From Arachnia propionica (lineage in GTDB: Bacteria > Actinomycetota > Actinomycetes > Propionibacteriales > Propionibacteriaceae), in NCBI RefSeq assembly GCF_037055325.1, contig NZ_CP146373.1, positions 2,046,001 to 2,110,000 on the forward strand: a DNA stretch of 64,000 bases, in the 5' to 3' direction. The translations under genes and the position numbers were made by a program. Below, one piece after another: positions 15,026 through 23,956 of the stretch. How positions within the stretch are numbered: position 1 is the first letter of the stretch; the number at the start of each line of letters is the position of its first letter. The notes under the pieces were generated by a model. It had not been told where the DNA came from. It was given only the letters and a program-made list of their open reading frames with translations, and searched no databases.

Positions 15026-15089
15026 GGTTACTCCTTGCTCTTCGGCCGGTCACTCCCGGCCCACGGGTGTACTGGGGTTCGGGTGGAGC

Positions 15090-15296
15090 TCAGCGGCCTG
15101 AGTGGCCGGCGAGGAGCGCCTTGGCCTGCTTGAGGTCGGAGCCGGCCATCTCGGTGTTGCCCTTGAGGCGACGCAGCCGCTTGGAGGATTTGTGGGCGTT
15201 GAGGTGCCCCAGGTTCGCCTGACGGTGCATCAGTTTGCCCGATCCGGTCACCTTGACACGTTTCTTGGTTCCCGAATGCGATTTCATCTTCGGCAT
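15090..15296 (-). CDS. rpmI: Ribosomal protein bL35
   Basis: Small basic 50S protein of 68 residues beginning MPKMKSHSGTKKRVKVTGSG. The open frame extends upstream to 15335, but the internal ATG at 15294-15296 gives the family's universal N-terminus. It sits between infC (35 nt upstream) and rplT (64 nt downstream). Confidence 0.98.
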   Translation of the reverse strand: MPKMKSHSGTKKRVKVTGSGKLMHRQANLGHLNAHKSSKRLRRLKGNTEMAGSDLKQAKALLAGHSGR

Positions 15297-15331
15297 GGTT
15301 GGCTCGCTTTCTGATTGGTGAATGGCCCGCG

Positions 15332-16012
15332 TCACAGCTCGATGTCGGGGTCCATGTTGTCGGCGGGGCCGCGCTTCTTCCTGGACGGCCGGGCTGCGGC
15401 CCTGAGCCGGGCCTCCTCGGCCTTCTCCGCCTCGGCGTTCGCCCGGCGCTGCTCCATGCGACGGTCCCGTTCCTCGGCCTGTTCGGCCCGGGCCTCGGTC
15501 TTCTTCTTGGTGGGGCCGAGGACCATCAGCATGTTCCGACCGTCTTGTCTGGGCGCGGATTCGACGAAACCGTGCTCGGCGACGTCGTCGGCGAGCCGTT
15601 TCAGCAGGTCGATGCCCAGTTCCGGACGGGACTGCTCGCGTCCACGGAACATGATGGTGATCTTCACCTTGTCGCCGGCCTTCAGGAACCGGACGACATG
15701 GCCCTTCTTGGTCTCGTAATCGTGGTTGTCGATCTTGAGACGAAGCTTCATTTCCTTGGTGATGGTGTTCGACTGGTTCCGACGGGCATCCCGCGCCTTC
15801 TGCGCGGCCTCATACTTGAACTTGCCGTAATCCATCAGCTTTGCAACCGGGGGGCGCGCCTGGGGCGCCACCTCGACGAGATCGAGGTCGCTCTCAACTG
15901 CGAGGCGAAGGGCGTCCTCGAGACGCACGATGCCGACCTGCTCGCCTTTCGGGCCCACGAGCCGGACTTCGGGTACTCGGATGCGTTCGTTGATCCGCGG
16001 TTCAGTGCTGAT
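15332..16012 (-). CDS. infC: Translation initiation factor IF-3, probable ATC start
   Basis: IF-3 binds the 30S subunit and checks start-codon choice. No ATG/GTG/TTG in frame gives a complete N-terminus: the first standard start (GTG at 15958) would delete the conserved segment [17 protein letters not shown]. That segment is encoded directly upstream and is preceded by an ATC codon (complement of 16010-16012) with ggagg 5 nt before it. Starting there gives 226 residues. Both IF3 domains are intact ([18 protein letters not shown] linker region), with a lysine/glutamate-rich C-terminal tail. Non-AUG infC starts are known in other bacteria (AUU in Escherichia coli), where they support autoregulation. 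Confidence 0.93.
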   Translation of the reverse strand: MSTEPRINERIRVPEVRLVGPKGEQVGIVRLEDALRLAVESDLDLVEVAPQARPPVAKLMDYGKFKYEAAQKARDARRNQSNTITKEMKLRLKIDNHDYETKKGHVVRFLKAGDKVKITIMFRGREQSRPELGIDLLKRLADDVAEHGFVESAPRQDGRNMLMVLGPTKKKTEARAEQAEERDRRMEQRRANAEAEKAEEARLRAAARPSRKKRGPADNMDPDIEL

Positions 16013-16050
16013 GAGTTCCTCCAGGATTGTCGTTATCTGGCCTCAACGAC

Positions 16051-16080
16051 GAGAAAGGCCTTCGCGCACGCGCGAAGACC
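16051..16080 (-). terminator. Attenuator-like hairpin in the infC leader
   Basis: On the minus strand the leader contains ggtcttcgcgc, a 2-nt loop, then gcgcgaaggcc: an 11-bp stem with one G-U pair, followed by tttctc. It ends about 38 nt before the infC start codon, in the 216-nt gap between the SUFU gene and infC. The form suits a terminator/antiterminator controlling infC-rpmI-rplT. Experimental proof is lacking. Confidence 0.5.
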
Positions 16081-16228
16081 TGACGACACACCGTGGCGTG
16101 TGTTCCGACCCGGCCGCCACTGCAACCTGGGTGGGAGGTCAGGCCTCCGCTTCATGGGCGAACGCTTCCGCGCCGCTGTCAACGGCCAGCAACAATACCT
16201 CGCCAACCCCCCGGGAAACAAATGCTTC

Positions 16229-17341
16229 TCAGCCAATGGTTTCGATCACGTTGCCCTCGCTGTCGGTGATCTCAGTGCGCTCCACGTTCCAGATCACCCC
16301 GTCGGGCGCCATGTACTGACCGGCACGGGCCTTGAGAGTGGCGGCCAGCCGGGAGAGATCAGCGGGATCGAGGGTCAAGGTGGCCTCCTTGTCCCCCAGC
16401 TGGATCCCGGTGCGACCACCAGGCAGAAAGAGCAGTTCCGCGTCGGGACTGTGAAGAAGGAACTCGCGACCATGCGGCAGGCGACTGTTGAGCCTCTCCC
16501 CCAGAACCCCGGCAACGCGAGCCCCGATGGTCAGCATCGGCATGCCGGCCTCGGCTGTGATCCTGAGCACGTCGATGAAGACCTGCCCCATCTGCGATCC
16601 ATCCTTCTTCCGCCCCTCCGCGATCCGTGTCGCGATCTCCGGATCGGCTCGCAGCGGATCTCCTCGCAGTTCGGTGATGCCTTTCGGTCGGGAACCGGTC
16701 AGGAGAGCGAAAAATTTCTCCGCGTCCCAATTGTTGACGTCATCGAGGTCCTCGGCCGTCAGCCCGACAAGCTGCACGAACTGCACGGAGCCACTGGGGG
16801 TCTCGACACTGCCCAGATCCGGGTCCTCAATGAAACCTAATGCCGTCTGAGTGGTTTCTTCCTCCAGGGAAATCGGGCCGTTGGCATCGATGTGATGGTT
16901 GGGCGCGAAACCGTTTCCGGTACGAAAGACATAGCGCGCCAGGTTCTGAAGCAGACTCAGCGGCCAGGTAGGCGGCTCCTTAGCCTTCAAGGCCCCGTCG
17001 TCGACGAGCCGGAAGGTCAGCTCGAAACCGTATCCGGACACCCCATCCCCGGATCCTTCCTGTTCACCGTAGAGATCACTCAGCCCGTAGGTGACGTAGT
17101 GCCAGTGCGGGCGAGGTTGCGTCGCACGGTAGACGGAGATACCGTCCAGCGGATCATCTGAATCGTCATTGCTCAAGAAACTGGGAACCAAGGTGCTGAC
17201 GTGAAAGGGAGCGACCTGATCCGGGTAGATCCGTTCGCAGGCCTCCGTGATGGCTTCCCATCCGGGGCTGTCCTCAGCTCCGGTCTCAGCTGTGTGGCCA
17301 GTCGTCGACTCCCGGCCGAACAGTCCGTTCAAGATTCCCAT
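16229..17341 (-). CDS. Suppressor-of-fused (SUFU) domain protein
   Basis: A 370-residue cytosolic protein. The N-terminal half (about 28-200) matches the SUFU fold: HYVTYGLSDLYGEQ, then VSGYGFELTFRL, then LLQNLARYVF. These are the signature segments of the bacterial SUFU-like family. The C-terminal 170 residues hold a second region with GIQLGDKEATLTLDPADLSRLAATL, of unclear class. There is no signal peptide. In bacteria the role is unknown; related proteins are sometimes immunity-type or polymorphic-toxin associated, but no toxin gene is next to it here. It is upstream of infC on the same strand, separated by the infC leader. Confidence 0.8.
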   Translation of the reverse strand: MGILNGLFGRESTTGHTAETGAEDSPGWEAITEACERIYPDQVAPFHVSTLVPSFLSNDDSDDPLDGISVYRATQPRPHWHYVTYGLSDLYGEQEGSGDGVSGYGFELTFRLVDDGALKAKEPPTWPLSLLQNLARYVFRTGNGFAPNHHIDANGPISLEEETTQTALGFIEDPDLGSVETPSGSVQFVQLVGLTAEDLDDVNNWDAEKFFALLTGSRPKGITELRGDPLRADPEIATRIAEGRKKDGSQMGQVFIDVLRITAEAGMPMLTIGARVAGVLGERLNSRLPHGREFLLHSPDAELLFLPGGRTGIQLGDKEATLTLDPADLSRLAATLKARAGQYMAPDGVIWNVERTEITDSEGNVIETIG

Positions 17342-17452
17342 CCCGCCAGTTTATCGACAAGGGGTGGCTAAAAGTTCACATCGGCAGTATTGATTCAATT
17401 TTTGAACACTTATCCTGAGTCACTCAGCGGTCGGCCACCCTGAACGATTTCC

Positions 17453-18802
17453 TCACATCATCGCGAGACGCCGCACCGGCTTCTCGGGCTGCCTCGGAGA
17501 TTGGAGGCCCCGCCGACAGAAAACAACCGCGGCGACGCAGGAGGCCACGGGGAGGCCTGCCAGAACGATCCAGGGCACGGGTGCGAGCAGTTGCGGGGTT
17601 TCCGCCAAAGGCAGGAGGAGGCCAATTCCAGTGCTCCCCAACAGCACGGCCAGACCGCCGACGGATGCAAGCATCCCGAGATGAGTTCCCAGCCCTTGCC
17701 CTCCGGACAAGTCCGCGACAATGCCCCGGGCAGCAGGCATGACGAGGACCTGCCCGACGTGGAGTCCGATCACGAACAACACCGAGGGTAGGAAGGCGAG
17801 CACCCCAGGCAGGGGCGGCAGGGCAGCGAACGCGGCCACCCCCAGGAGTCCTGCAGCCATCAGGGCGTATCCCCATCCCAGGATGCGGGCAGTGGACCAG
17901 TGGGCAACCAGGCGCGTGACGGGCAGTTGCAGCGCGACGGTGAGCACGGCGGCCATGCCGAACAACCAGGTGATATCAGCCCCCGGGACGCCGATTCGGT
18001 CCAGTTCCACGGGGATGGCCAGGTAGAACTGGTTGTAGACGACCAGGCAGGTGCAGTGGATCAGCGCGAACATCAGGAATCTGCGGTTGGTGAGCACATG
18101 CCCCACGGACTCCCGCACCGTTGTGGCCTGCCCGATGCAGCTTCTCCGCGGCAACCAGATGACCTGGGCAAACATGATGACCGCAAAGACACCTGCAGCC
18201 AGCAGGCAGGTCAACCGGAACGGGATGACCAGGAGAACACCACCCAGGACGGGCCCGATAACAGAGCCCAGCTGGGAAGCCATCATCTCGAGCCCTATGA
18301 CCTCTTCCCGGGAAACCGTCGCGTCGCCTGCCGCGACATCACCGGCCCAGGCGACGATCGCCGATTCCACCGCGGGCGAGAACAGTGCCGCTGCGAAACC
18401 GATCAGGATCACACCCATCATCACCCCGAAGACTTCATCAGCGACGGCAAGGGTCAGGAATCCACAGATACGAATGACGCATCCGACGAGGATGGTGTTT
18501 TTTATACCGAAACGGTCGGCGAGCGCACCTCCCAGGAAGAACATGCCCTGCTGGGAGAACGTTCTCAGCCCCAACAACAGGCCGATGATCCACTCGGCGA
18601 GTAGGAGATCCTTGGCAAGGTGGGTCGCGATGAAGGGAACCACCAGGTAGAAACCGACATTGAAGGCGAACTGGGTGACGATAACCAGCCGCAGCGGCAC
18701 CGGCAGAACTGCCAGCATCGCCAACGAGCCACGTCGTCTGCCGCCTCGCCCGGAAGATCCGGGCTCCCTCACATCGGTTCTCTCCCCGGTCTCACCAACC
18801 AT
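17453..18802 (-). CDS. Major facilitator superfamily transporter
   Basis: A polytopic membrane protein with about 12 predicted membrane segments. It carries the MFS loop motif GGALADRFGIKNT between helices 2 and 3, and FLGGALADRFG is close to MdtH-type drug exporters. I prefer the ATG at 18800-18802 (449 residues, aagga 4 nt upstream); the frame is open to 18946, but those residues are poor in structure. The 297 bp from 18803 to 19099 hold no other gene I can support and probably contain the divergent promoters for this gene and the membrane protein at 19100. Substrate unknown. Confidence 0.85.
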   Translation of the reverse strand: MVGETGERTDVREPGSSGRGGRRRGSLAMLAVLPVPLRLVIVTQFAFNVGFYLVVPFIATHLAKDLLLAEWIIGLLLGLRTFSQQGMFFLGGALADRFGIKNTILVGCVIRICGFLTLAVADEVFGVMMGVILIGFAAALFSPAVESAIVAWAGDVAAGDATVSREEVIGLEMMASQLGSVIGPVLGGVLLVIPFRLTCLLAAGVFAVIMFAQVIWLPRRSCIGQATTVRESVGHVLTNRRFLMFALIHCTCLVVYNQFYLAIPVELDRIGVPGADITWLFGMAAVLTVALQLPVTRLVAHWSTARILGWGYALMAAGLLGVAAFAALPPLPGVLAFLPSVLFVIGLHVGQVLVMPAARGIVADLSGGQGLGTHLGMLASVGGLAVLLGSTGIGLLLPLAETPQLLAPVPWIVLAGLPVASCVAAVVFCRRGLQSPRQPEKPVRRLAMM

Positions 18803-19099
18803 TGATTCCTTGGCGCTGACCTGGCTGTATGGGCGGGTGATGGACGTGGTCACAGGACTCCTGTCGAACCTGGGCGCGAGGCTCTCACGAGGGTTGGCCA
18901 GGTGCTCGGACTCGTGGTTCCACCTCATCATGAGATGGCCACCCACCGTTGCGCGTCAGTCCCGGGATTCGACCGGGTTCCCCTGCGCCTTGTTGAAGGC
19001 CACCAACCCGGCGGGGCGTGGACCGCACCGCCGAGAAAACATTAAACTCCGCGACACAGGTTTTACAAGTCTGTTCACTACCGCGGCAGGGCGTGTGGA

Positions 19100-19621
19100 A
19101 TGCTTGAGCGCATGGGTACGTCGCTGTTTGTCACCATCGCAGTCATGACCGTCATCGTGGCCATCACAGCTGGATTGTTCGCCCGCGGTCGCAGCTCGCG
19201 GGCCCTGCTCGCCGGAATCGGTTTCGCACTGCTGCCGCTGGGGCTCTTCCTGACGGGCATGTCGGATCTACTGGTGAGCGGCATCGAGAGCCTGATCGCC
19301 TGGGTGGACCGCACCGGGTGGACGAACACGATGAGCTGGGGTGCCGGCATCGGTGGCCTGGGAATCTTGTTCCTCGTCGTGGCTCGATTCCTGCCGGGAC
19401 CGAAACCACGTGAGGAACGAGGCGACAGCGCTACACGCAAACGTCCCGTCGGTAAGCAGTCCACGACCAAGCCTGCGGTCGAGAAAGGTCCTCAGCACAC
19501 TGCCCAGTCCTCCCACCCAGGCCCGCAATCCGGAACCGCTCCCCAGAAGGGTGCCGCCGAGGCAGGCGAAGATGATCTCGACGAGATCGAAGCGCTCCTA
19601 AAGAAACGAGGGATAGTCTGA
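19100..19621 (+). CDS. Small two- or three-helix membrane protein of unknown function
   Basis: A 173-residue protein. There are three hydrophobic segments: about 6-28 (SLFVTIAVMTVIVAITAGLF), about 35-55 (LLAGIGFALLPLGLFLTGM) and about 80-100 (GAGIGGLGILFLVVARFLPG). A proline/lysine/serine-rich cytosolic tail follows, ending with an acidic EDDLDEIEALLKKRGIV segment. That last segment resembles the tails of conserved actinobacterial membrane proteins found next to hisG. An alternative start is the ATG at 19112. It converges on hisG with a 31-bp gap. No function is proposed. Confidence 0.75.
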   Translation: MLERMGTSLFVTIAVMTVIVAITAGLFARGRSSRALLAGIGFALLPLGLFLTGMSDLLVSGIESLIAWVDRTGWTNTMSWGAGIGGLGILFLVVARFLPGPKPREERGDSATRKRPVGKQSTTKPAVEKGPQHTAQSSHPGPQSGTAPQKGAAEAGEDDLDEIEALLKKRGIV

Positions 19622-19652
19622 CCGGCTTTCCCGGCCCGGACCAGGGACCAGT

Positions 19653-20498
19653 TCAGAGTCTGACCGCACTCAGCTCGGTCAGGATGATGCCTCGTGCCCC
19701 GGCCTCGAACAGCCGATCCATCAGCAGGTGCGCTCCGCGCCGCGGTACGAGAACTCTCACTGCCATCCACCCGGGCTCAGCCAATCGGGAAACCGTCGGA
19801 CCGTTCACTCCGGAGGCCAGAGCGGTCGTGGCCTCAAGATCGGTCTCTGCGACGTTGTAGTCCATCATCAGGTAGTTCTGCGCCACCAGCACTGACTCGA
19901 GCCGGGTACGCAACGAGGTAAGTCCTTCCGGTTCAACATCCTCGTCGCGTCGGATGAGGATCGCCTCGGATGTGCAGATGGGTTCCCCGAAGACCTGGAG
20001 CCCGGCTCTGCGAAGCGTGGTCCCGGTGTCAACGACATCGGCCACCACGTCGGCCACTCCCAACCTGATGGCAGATTCCACGGCGCCGTCGAGCTTTACG
20101 AGGTTGGCCTCGATGCCCTGTTCTTCCAGCCAGAGTCCCAGAAGCCCGGGGTAGGAGGTCGCGATGCGCTTGCCCGCCAGGTCTGCAACGTCATAGGACC
20201 GGTCGGATGGCGCCGCGAATCGGAACCGACTGTCACCAAACCCGAGGGGCAGGACCTCCGTGGCGCGGGCCCCCGAGTCGAGGAGCATGTCCCGGCCAGT
20301 GATCCCGACGTCCAGGTGTCCTTCCCCCACGTACACGGCGATGTCGCGGGGGCGCAGGTAGTAGAACTCGACATCGTGAGCAGAGTCCGCCAGAGTCAGG
20401 TCCTTGGGGTCGGTGCGCTGCCGGTATCCGGCGGCCCGGAGCATGGCGGTGGCCCTTTCAGCCAAGGAACCTTTGTTGGGTACGGCGATCTTCAGCAT
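19653..20498 (-). CDS. hisG: ATP phosphoribosyltransferase HisG (long form)
   Basis: First enzyme of histidine synthesis: condenses ATP and PRPP. The ATG at 20498 (spaced 5 nt from gggggag) gives 281 residues with a C-terminal regulatory ACT-like domain (VNGPTVSRLAEPGWMAVRVLVPRR, from about 215), so it is the homohexameric, histidine-inhibited form that needs no HisZ. The PRPP-binding signature is VADVVADVVDTGTTLRRAGL (about 147-166). It lies 15 nt downstream of hisE in the same direction. Confidence 0.97.
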   Translation of the reverse strand: MLKIAVPNKGSLAERATAMLRAAGYRQRTDPKDLTLADSAHDVEFYYLRPRDIAVYVGEGHLDVGITGRDMLLDSGARATEVLPLGFGDSRFRFAAPSDRSYDVADLAGKRIATSYPGLLGLWLEEQGIEANLVKLDGAVESAIRLGVADVVADVVDTGTTLRRAGLQVFGEPICTSEAILIRRDEDVEPEGLTSLRTRLESVLVAQNYLMMDYNVAETDLEATTALASGVNGPTVSRLAEPGWMAVRVLVPRRGAHLLMDRLFEAGARGIILTELSAVRL

Positions 20499-20513
20499 TT
20501 TCACTCCCCCGGC

Positions 20514-20777
20514 TTACAAGTGCCGGTACACATCCTCGAGGTCCAGGTCCAGCGCGATCATCATCACCTGGAGGTGGTACAGCAACTGGCTGATCTCCAG
20601 TGCGGCGTCGTCGGTTGTCTCGTGTTCAGCGGCCATCCACACCTCGGCCGCCTCCTCCACCACTTTCTTGCCGATGTGGTGCACCCCTGCGTCCAGGCGA
20701 GCCACTGTCGACGATCCCTCAGGTCGAGTCTGGGCGGTTTCTCGGAGCTGTTCGAAGAGCTGTTCAAAGGACTTCAC
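20514..20777 (-). CDS. hisE: Phosphoribosyl-ATP pyrophosphatase HisE
   Basis: Second step of histidine synthesis, hydrolysing PR-ATP to PR-AMP. The 87-residue all-alpha MazG-like protein starts at a GTG. Its metal-binding acidic residues lie in [17 protein letters not shown] (about 38-54) and [18 protein letters not shown]. HisE is separate from HisI, as usual in actinobacteria. It lies upstream of hisG and 19 nt after the mshC stop, so the three genes may share a transcript. Confidence 0.96.
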   Translation of the reverse strand: MKSFEQLFEQLRETAQTRPEGSSTVARLDAGVHHIGKKVVEEAAEVWMAAEHETTDDAALEISQLLYHLQVMMIALDLDLEDVYRHL

Positions 20778-20796
20778 GAACCGACACCCTAGTGGG

Positions 20797-22044
20797 TCAC
20801 AACTTCACCCCGAGCAACGCATCCACGGCGGAGGAGATCTTGGTGTACCCATCGGTCTCCTTCCCGCCGGATTCAATGCTCGCCGCCGCCCATTCATCGA
20901 CGATGTCGAGCGCCAACGGCGCATCCAGGTCGTTGCGCAAGGCTCGCCGCATCTCGGCGATGATCTCTTCCGTGGGCCGGGTGGCCGGGATGTTGCGAAG
21001 AGCGCGCCATGCGCTGAGGCGCCTCGTGGCTCGCTCCAGCAGCTGCGAATCCCATTCCCAGTCGCTTCGGTAGTGCTGTCCGAGCAGCGCCAGCCGAATC
21101 GCCATGGGATCGGCCCCGCGTTGCCTGAGCCTGCTCACCAGTTCCAGGTTGCCCCTCGACTTGCTCATCTTCTCGCCATCCAGGGCGACCATTCCAGAGT
21201 GGACGTAGGCCCCGGCCATCGGCACCCCGGTCACTGCCCGCGCCTCGGCAGCACACATCTCGTGGTGCGGGAAGACCAGATCGGTTCCGCCGCCCTGCAC
21301 GTCGAAGCAAGGGCCAAGATGATGCAGGGAGATGGCGGTGCATTCGATGTGCCAGCCAGGTCGGCCATCACCCAGCGCCGAGGTCCAGCTCGGCTCACCC
21401 GGACGTGCGAAGCGCCACAGCAGGCAGTCCAACGGGTGCCGCTTCCCGGGCCTGTCAGGATCCCCACCGCGTTCGGCGAAGACCTTGAGCATGCGTTCCT
21501 CGTCGTAGTGGCTGATCTCCCCGAAACCGGGCGCGCCCGCCGTGTTGAAGTACCAGTCGGGGTGCTCGGGATCCTCCACCTGATAGACCAGCCCTGTGGA
21601 CAACAGCTTCTCGATCAGTTCCACCACGCATGGGATGGATTCAACGGCCCCAACGTAGTGGTCGGGCGGGATGATGCGTAGAGCGGTCATGTCGGAGCGG
21701 AACAGTTCGGTCTGGTCCTCTGCCAGTTCCTCCCAGTCCTGGCCCGTTGCGGCGGCACGTTCCAACAGCGGATCGTCCACATCCGTGACGTTCTGGACGT
21801 AGTTAACTTTCAGGCCGAGGTCCCGCCAGACCCGGTTCACCAGGTCGAAGGTGAGGTAGGTGCTGGCGTGCCCCAGATGCGTGGCGTCATAGGGGGTGAT
21901 TCCGCACACGTATATCCGGGCCTCGCCTTCCGTGGGATCGACGGGAATGGTCCGAGCTGAGGAGGAATCGTGCAACCTGAGCCGCCTGGGCACGTCCTGT
22001 GACGCTGGAATGCTGGGAATCTCGACTGGAGCCCACGAGTACAT
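20797..22044 (-). CDS. mshC: Mycothiol biosynthesis cysteine ligase MshC
   Basis: ATP-dependent ligase joining L-cysteine to GlcN-Ins in mycothiol synthesis, related to cysteinyl-tRNA synthetase. At 415 residues it is much shorter than CysRS and lacks the anticodon domain. Motifs: [18 protein letters not shown] (zinc ligand Cys and HLGH, about 47-64) and [12 protein letters not shown] (about 293-304). [12 protein letters not shown] supplies the other metal ligands. The enzyme marks an actinobacterium using mycothiol as low-molecular-weight thiol, which fits the DsbA/CcdA redox genes elsewhere in the window. Confidence 0.95.
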   Translation of the reverse strand: MYSWAPVEIPSIPASQDVPRRLRLHDSSSARTIPVDPTEGEARIYVCGITPYDATHLGHASTYLTFDLVNRVWRDLGLKVNYVQNVTDVDDPLLERAAATGQDWEELAEDQTELFRSDMTALRIIPPDHYVGAVESIPCVVELIEKLLSTGLVYQVEDPEHPDWYFNTAGAPGFGEISHYDEERMLKVFAERGGDPDRPGKRHPLDCLLWRFARPGEPSWTSALGDGRPGWHIECTAISLHHLGPCFDVQGGGTDLVFPHHEMCAAEARAVTGVPMAGAYVHSGMVALDGEKMSKSRGNLELVSRLRQRGADPMAIRLALLGQHYRSDWEWDSQLLERATRRLSAWRALRNIPATRPTEEIIAEMRRALRNDLDAPLALDIVDEWAAASIESGGKETDGYTKISSAVDALLGVKL

Positions 22045-22109
22045 GCCACAAAGCTACTGCCTTTCGGCGCCCCTCCCGGAATCAACACCGGAAACTACGG
22101 AATATCGGG

Positions 22110-22625
22110 TCAGAACAGTGGCGCACGATACCCGTTGCTGCGGGGGCAAATGTGCCCAGCGGCGTGCACCGGCTGGGCGCAGAACGGGCAGCTGGGATCG
22201 GCGGTCGCGACGATGATCCGGGCGCGCGCGGCGAACTGCCTGGCAACAGTGGGATACAGCCACACCTGGATCATGGCCGCCACCTCCTGCACGTCCTGGT
22301 CGTCCGGGTAGAACTCGAGCTGGATGGCCCCCCTCTTGGTGTCGAGAGCCCAGCCGATGGCCCCAACGTTGAACAGAACGTCGACGGGGGCGTCCAGCGG
22401 TCCGAGTTCTGGCTCGACCTCTGGCGCCTCACCCAACCATCCGAGGGCCGTCGCCTCCTGCAGCAAGGAATCGATGCGCCGCGCGATGGACAGTGCCGCC
22501 TCCCGCCGCACATTGACGGCAACCAGGTGCTCCCCTTGGCGGATCTGGATGACGAAGATCCGTTCCCCCACCGGACCGAGGGCACCGACGACCACACGGT
22601 CAGGGTGAGGAAATTCGTACATCAT
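22110..22625 (-). CDS. DUF3090 family protein
   Basis: A 171-residue actinobacterial protein of unknown biochemical role, usually encoded upstream of mshC. The N-terminal block (MYEFPHPDRVVVGALGPVGERIFVIQIRQG) and the C-terminal zinc-ribbon-like segment CPFCAQPVHAAGHICPRSNG (Cys pairs at about 145-163) are typical. In many actinobacteria a SCO1664-type kinase-like gene sits between this gene and mshC; here only 65 bp separate them, so that partner is missing at this site. Confidence 0.88.
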   Translation of the reverse strand: MMYEFPHPDRVVVGALGPVGERIFVIQIRQGEHLVAVNVRREAALSIARRIDSLLQEATALGWLGEAPEVEPELGPLDAPVDVLFNVGAIGWALDTKRGAIQLEFYPDDQDVQEVAAMIQVWLYPTVARQFAARARIIVATADPSCPFCAQPVHAAGHICPRSNGYRAPLF

Positions 22626-22778
22626 TCACCCCACCCTACGGGGACGCACCCCCGTACGCACCAGCGGCTCGGAATGGTCCGGATTTCTTCGGTGTGGGTA
22701 TCATCGCGATCGCCGCAGCTCCATCGCTCACCGGCGTGCTTCAAGCAACCCAAGGAAGCCGCGCTTTACACTGCCCGA

Positions 22779-23747
22779 ATGGAATATCGGGCACTCGGCG
22801 GATCTGGGCTGCACGTCTCCAGGATCGGGCTGGGAACGATGGCCTGGGGAAGGGATGTCGAGTGGCCGGTCGTCCGGGAACTGGTCCACGACTTCGTTGA
22901 GGACGGCGGAAACCTCATCGACACAGCCCCCGCCTACGGCGGCGGGGTGGCCGAGCAGATGATCGGGAAGCTGTTGGCAGCGGGCATCCCGCGCGACTCC
23001 TTGGTCATCGCAACCAAGGCTGGTTTCATTATCCGGAACGGACGAAGGATCATCGACACCTCCCGTGCGGCACTGCTGAACGACCTCGAGGGATCACTGC
23101 GCAGGCTCCGCACCGATCACGTCGACTTGTGGCAGGTGCACGCCTGGGGTGGGGCACCCATCGAGGAAACCCTGTCCGCGCTCGATTCCGCCGTCTCACG
23201 CGGCTTGGCCCGTTACGTCGGTGTGAGCAACTTCGTGGGGTGGCAGACCGCAACAGCCGCCACCTGGCAGGAGGCGATGGCGGGACGCACGAAGCTGGCA
23301 TCGGTTCAGGTGGAGTACTCACTGCTGGCCCGCCGCGCTGAGGTGGAGGTGATCGGCGCCGCGCAATACCACAACCTTGGCCTGTTGGCGTGGTCGGCAA
23401 TGGGCCGGGGCGCGTTGACGGGCCGATACCGCCGTGGAATTCCGAGGGATTCACGGGCCGCATCCGAGCATTTCGGCTGGTTCCTGGAGCCGTATCTCCA
23501 ACCACGGAGCCGGGCCGTAATTGACGCCGTTGCCAAGGCCGCCGACGGCCTGGTGCTCACCCCCGCGCAGGTGGCGTTGATATGGGTTCGGGACGCTCCC
23601 CAGGTGGCGAGCGCCCTGGTCGGCCCCAGGACCCCGGAACACCTGGCAGAGCTCATCGACGCCGAGACCAAACAGCTGGTCCCGCCCATCATCGCGGCCC
23701 TCGACGACATCTCCGGCGGCCCGAACCAGTTCCGGACCGCAGGCTGA
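22779..23747 (+). CDS. Aldo/keto reductase
   Basis: NAD(P)H-dependent oxidoreductase with a TIM-barrel fold; 322 residues from the ATG at 22779. The catalytic tetrad is recognisable: Asp in NLIDTAPAYGGG with the following Tyr, Lys in LVIATKAGF, and His in VDLWQVHAW. RYVGVSNFVGWQ is typical of the YhdN/AKR11-12-like branch. The first strand reads MEYRALGGSGLHVSRIGLGTMAWG. No clear operon partner; it is followed by a tRNA gene. Substrate not predictable. Confidence 0.92.
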   Translation: MEYRALGGSGLHVSRIGLGTMAWGRDVEWPVVRELVHDFVEDGGNLIDTAPAYGGGVAEQMIGKLLAAGIPRDSLVIATKAGFIIRNGRRIIDTSRAALLNDLEGSLRRLRTDHVDLWQVHAWGGAPIEETLSALDSAVSRGLARYVGVSNFVGWQTATAATWQEAMAGRTKLASVQVEYSLLARRAEVEVIGAAQYHNLGLLAWSAMGRGALTGRYRRGIPRDSRAASEHFGWFLEPYLQPRSRAVIDAVAKAADGLVLTPAQVALIWVRDAPQVASALVGPRTPEHLAELIDAETKQLVPPIIAALDDISGGPNQFRTAG

Positions 23748-23824
23748 GCCCAATCATGGTTGCGACTCCCGCCTGCCGACTGCTATCGTTTTTCCCCGCG
23801 CCCACTGATGTGGGGGCAGCCCGG

Positions 23825-23910
23825 GTCCGGGTGGCGGAATAGGTAGACGCGCTAGCTTGAGGTGCTAGTGCCCGTTTTAGGGCGTGGAGGTTCAAGTCCT
23901 CTCTCGGACA
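23825..23910 (+). tRNA. tRNA-Leu (anticodon GAG)
   Basis: A class II tRNA cloverleaf. The acceptor arm gtccggg pairs with ctcggac (one G-T). The D-arm starts gcgg, the anticodon stem is ctagc/gctag around loop ttgaggt (anticodon GAG, reading CUC/CUU), and a long variable arm is present. The T-arm is ggagg-ttcaagt-cctct. The discriminator is A, as expected for Leu; CCA is not encoded. A T-rich terminator follows at once. Confidence 0.96.
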
Positions 23911-23923
23911 CATTTTCATGAGA

Positions 23924-23953
23924 CCTGTTCGCAGAGTTGAACAGGCTTTTTTT
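23924..23953 (+). terminator. Intrinsic terminator after tRNA-Leu
   Basis: A 7-bp stem cctgttc/gaacagg with an 8-nt loop is followed by c and seven T, the clearest Rho-independent terminator in the window. It ends three bases before the convergent small gene at 23957, so it may also stop transcription from that side. Confidence 0.85.
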
Positions 23954-23956
23954 GAT

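Noticed and set aside
16150-16182. TTGACA on the minus strand as an infC promoter -35
   Set aside because: A perfect -35 hexamer is present, but no acceptable -10 at normal spacing was found, so a promoter was not called.
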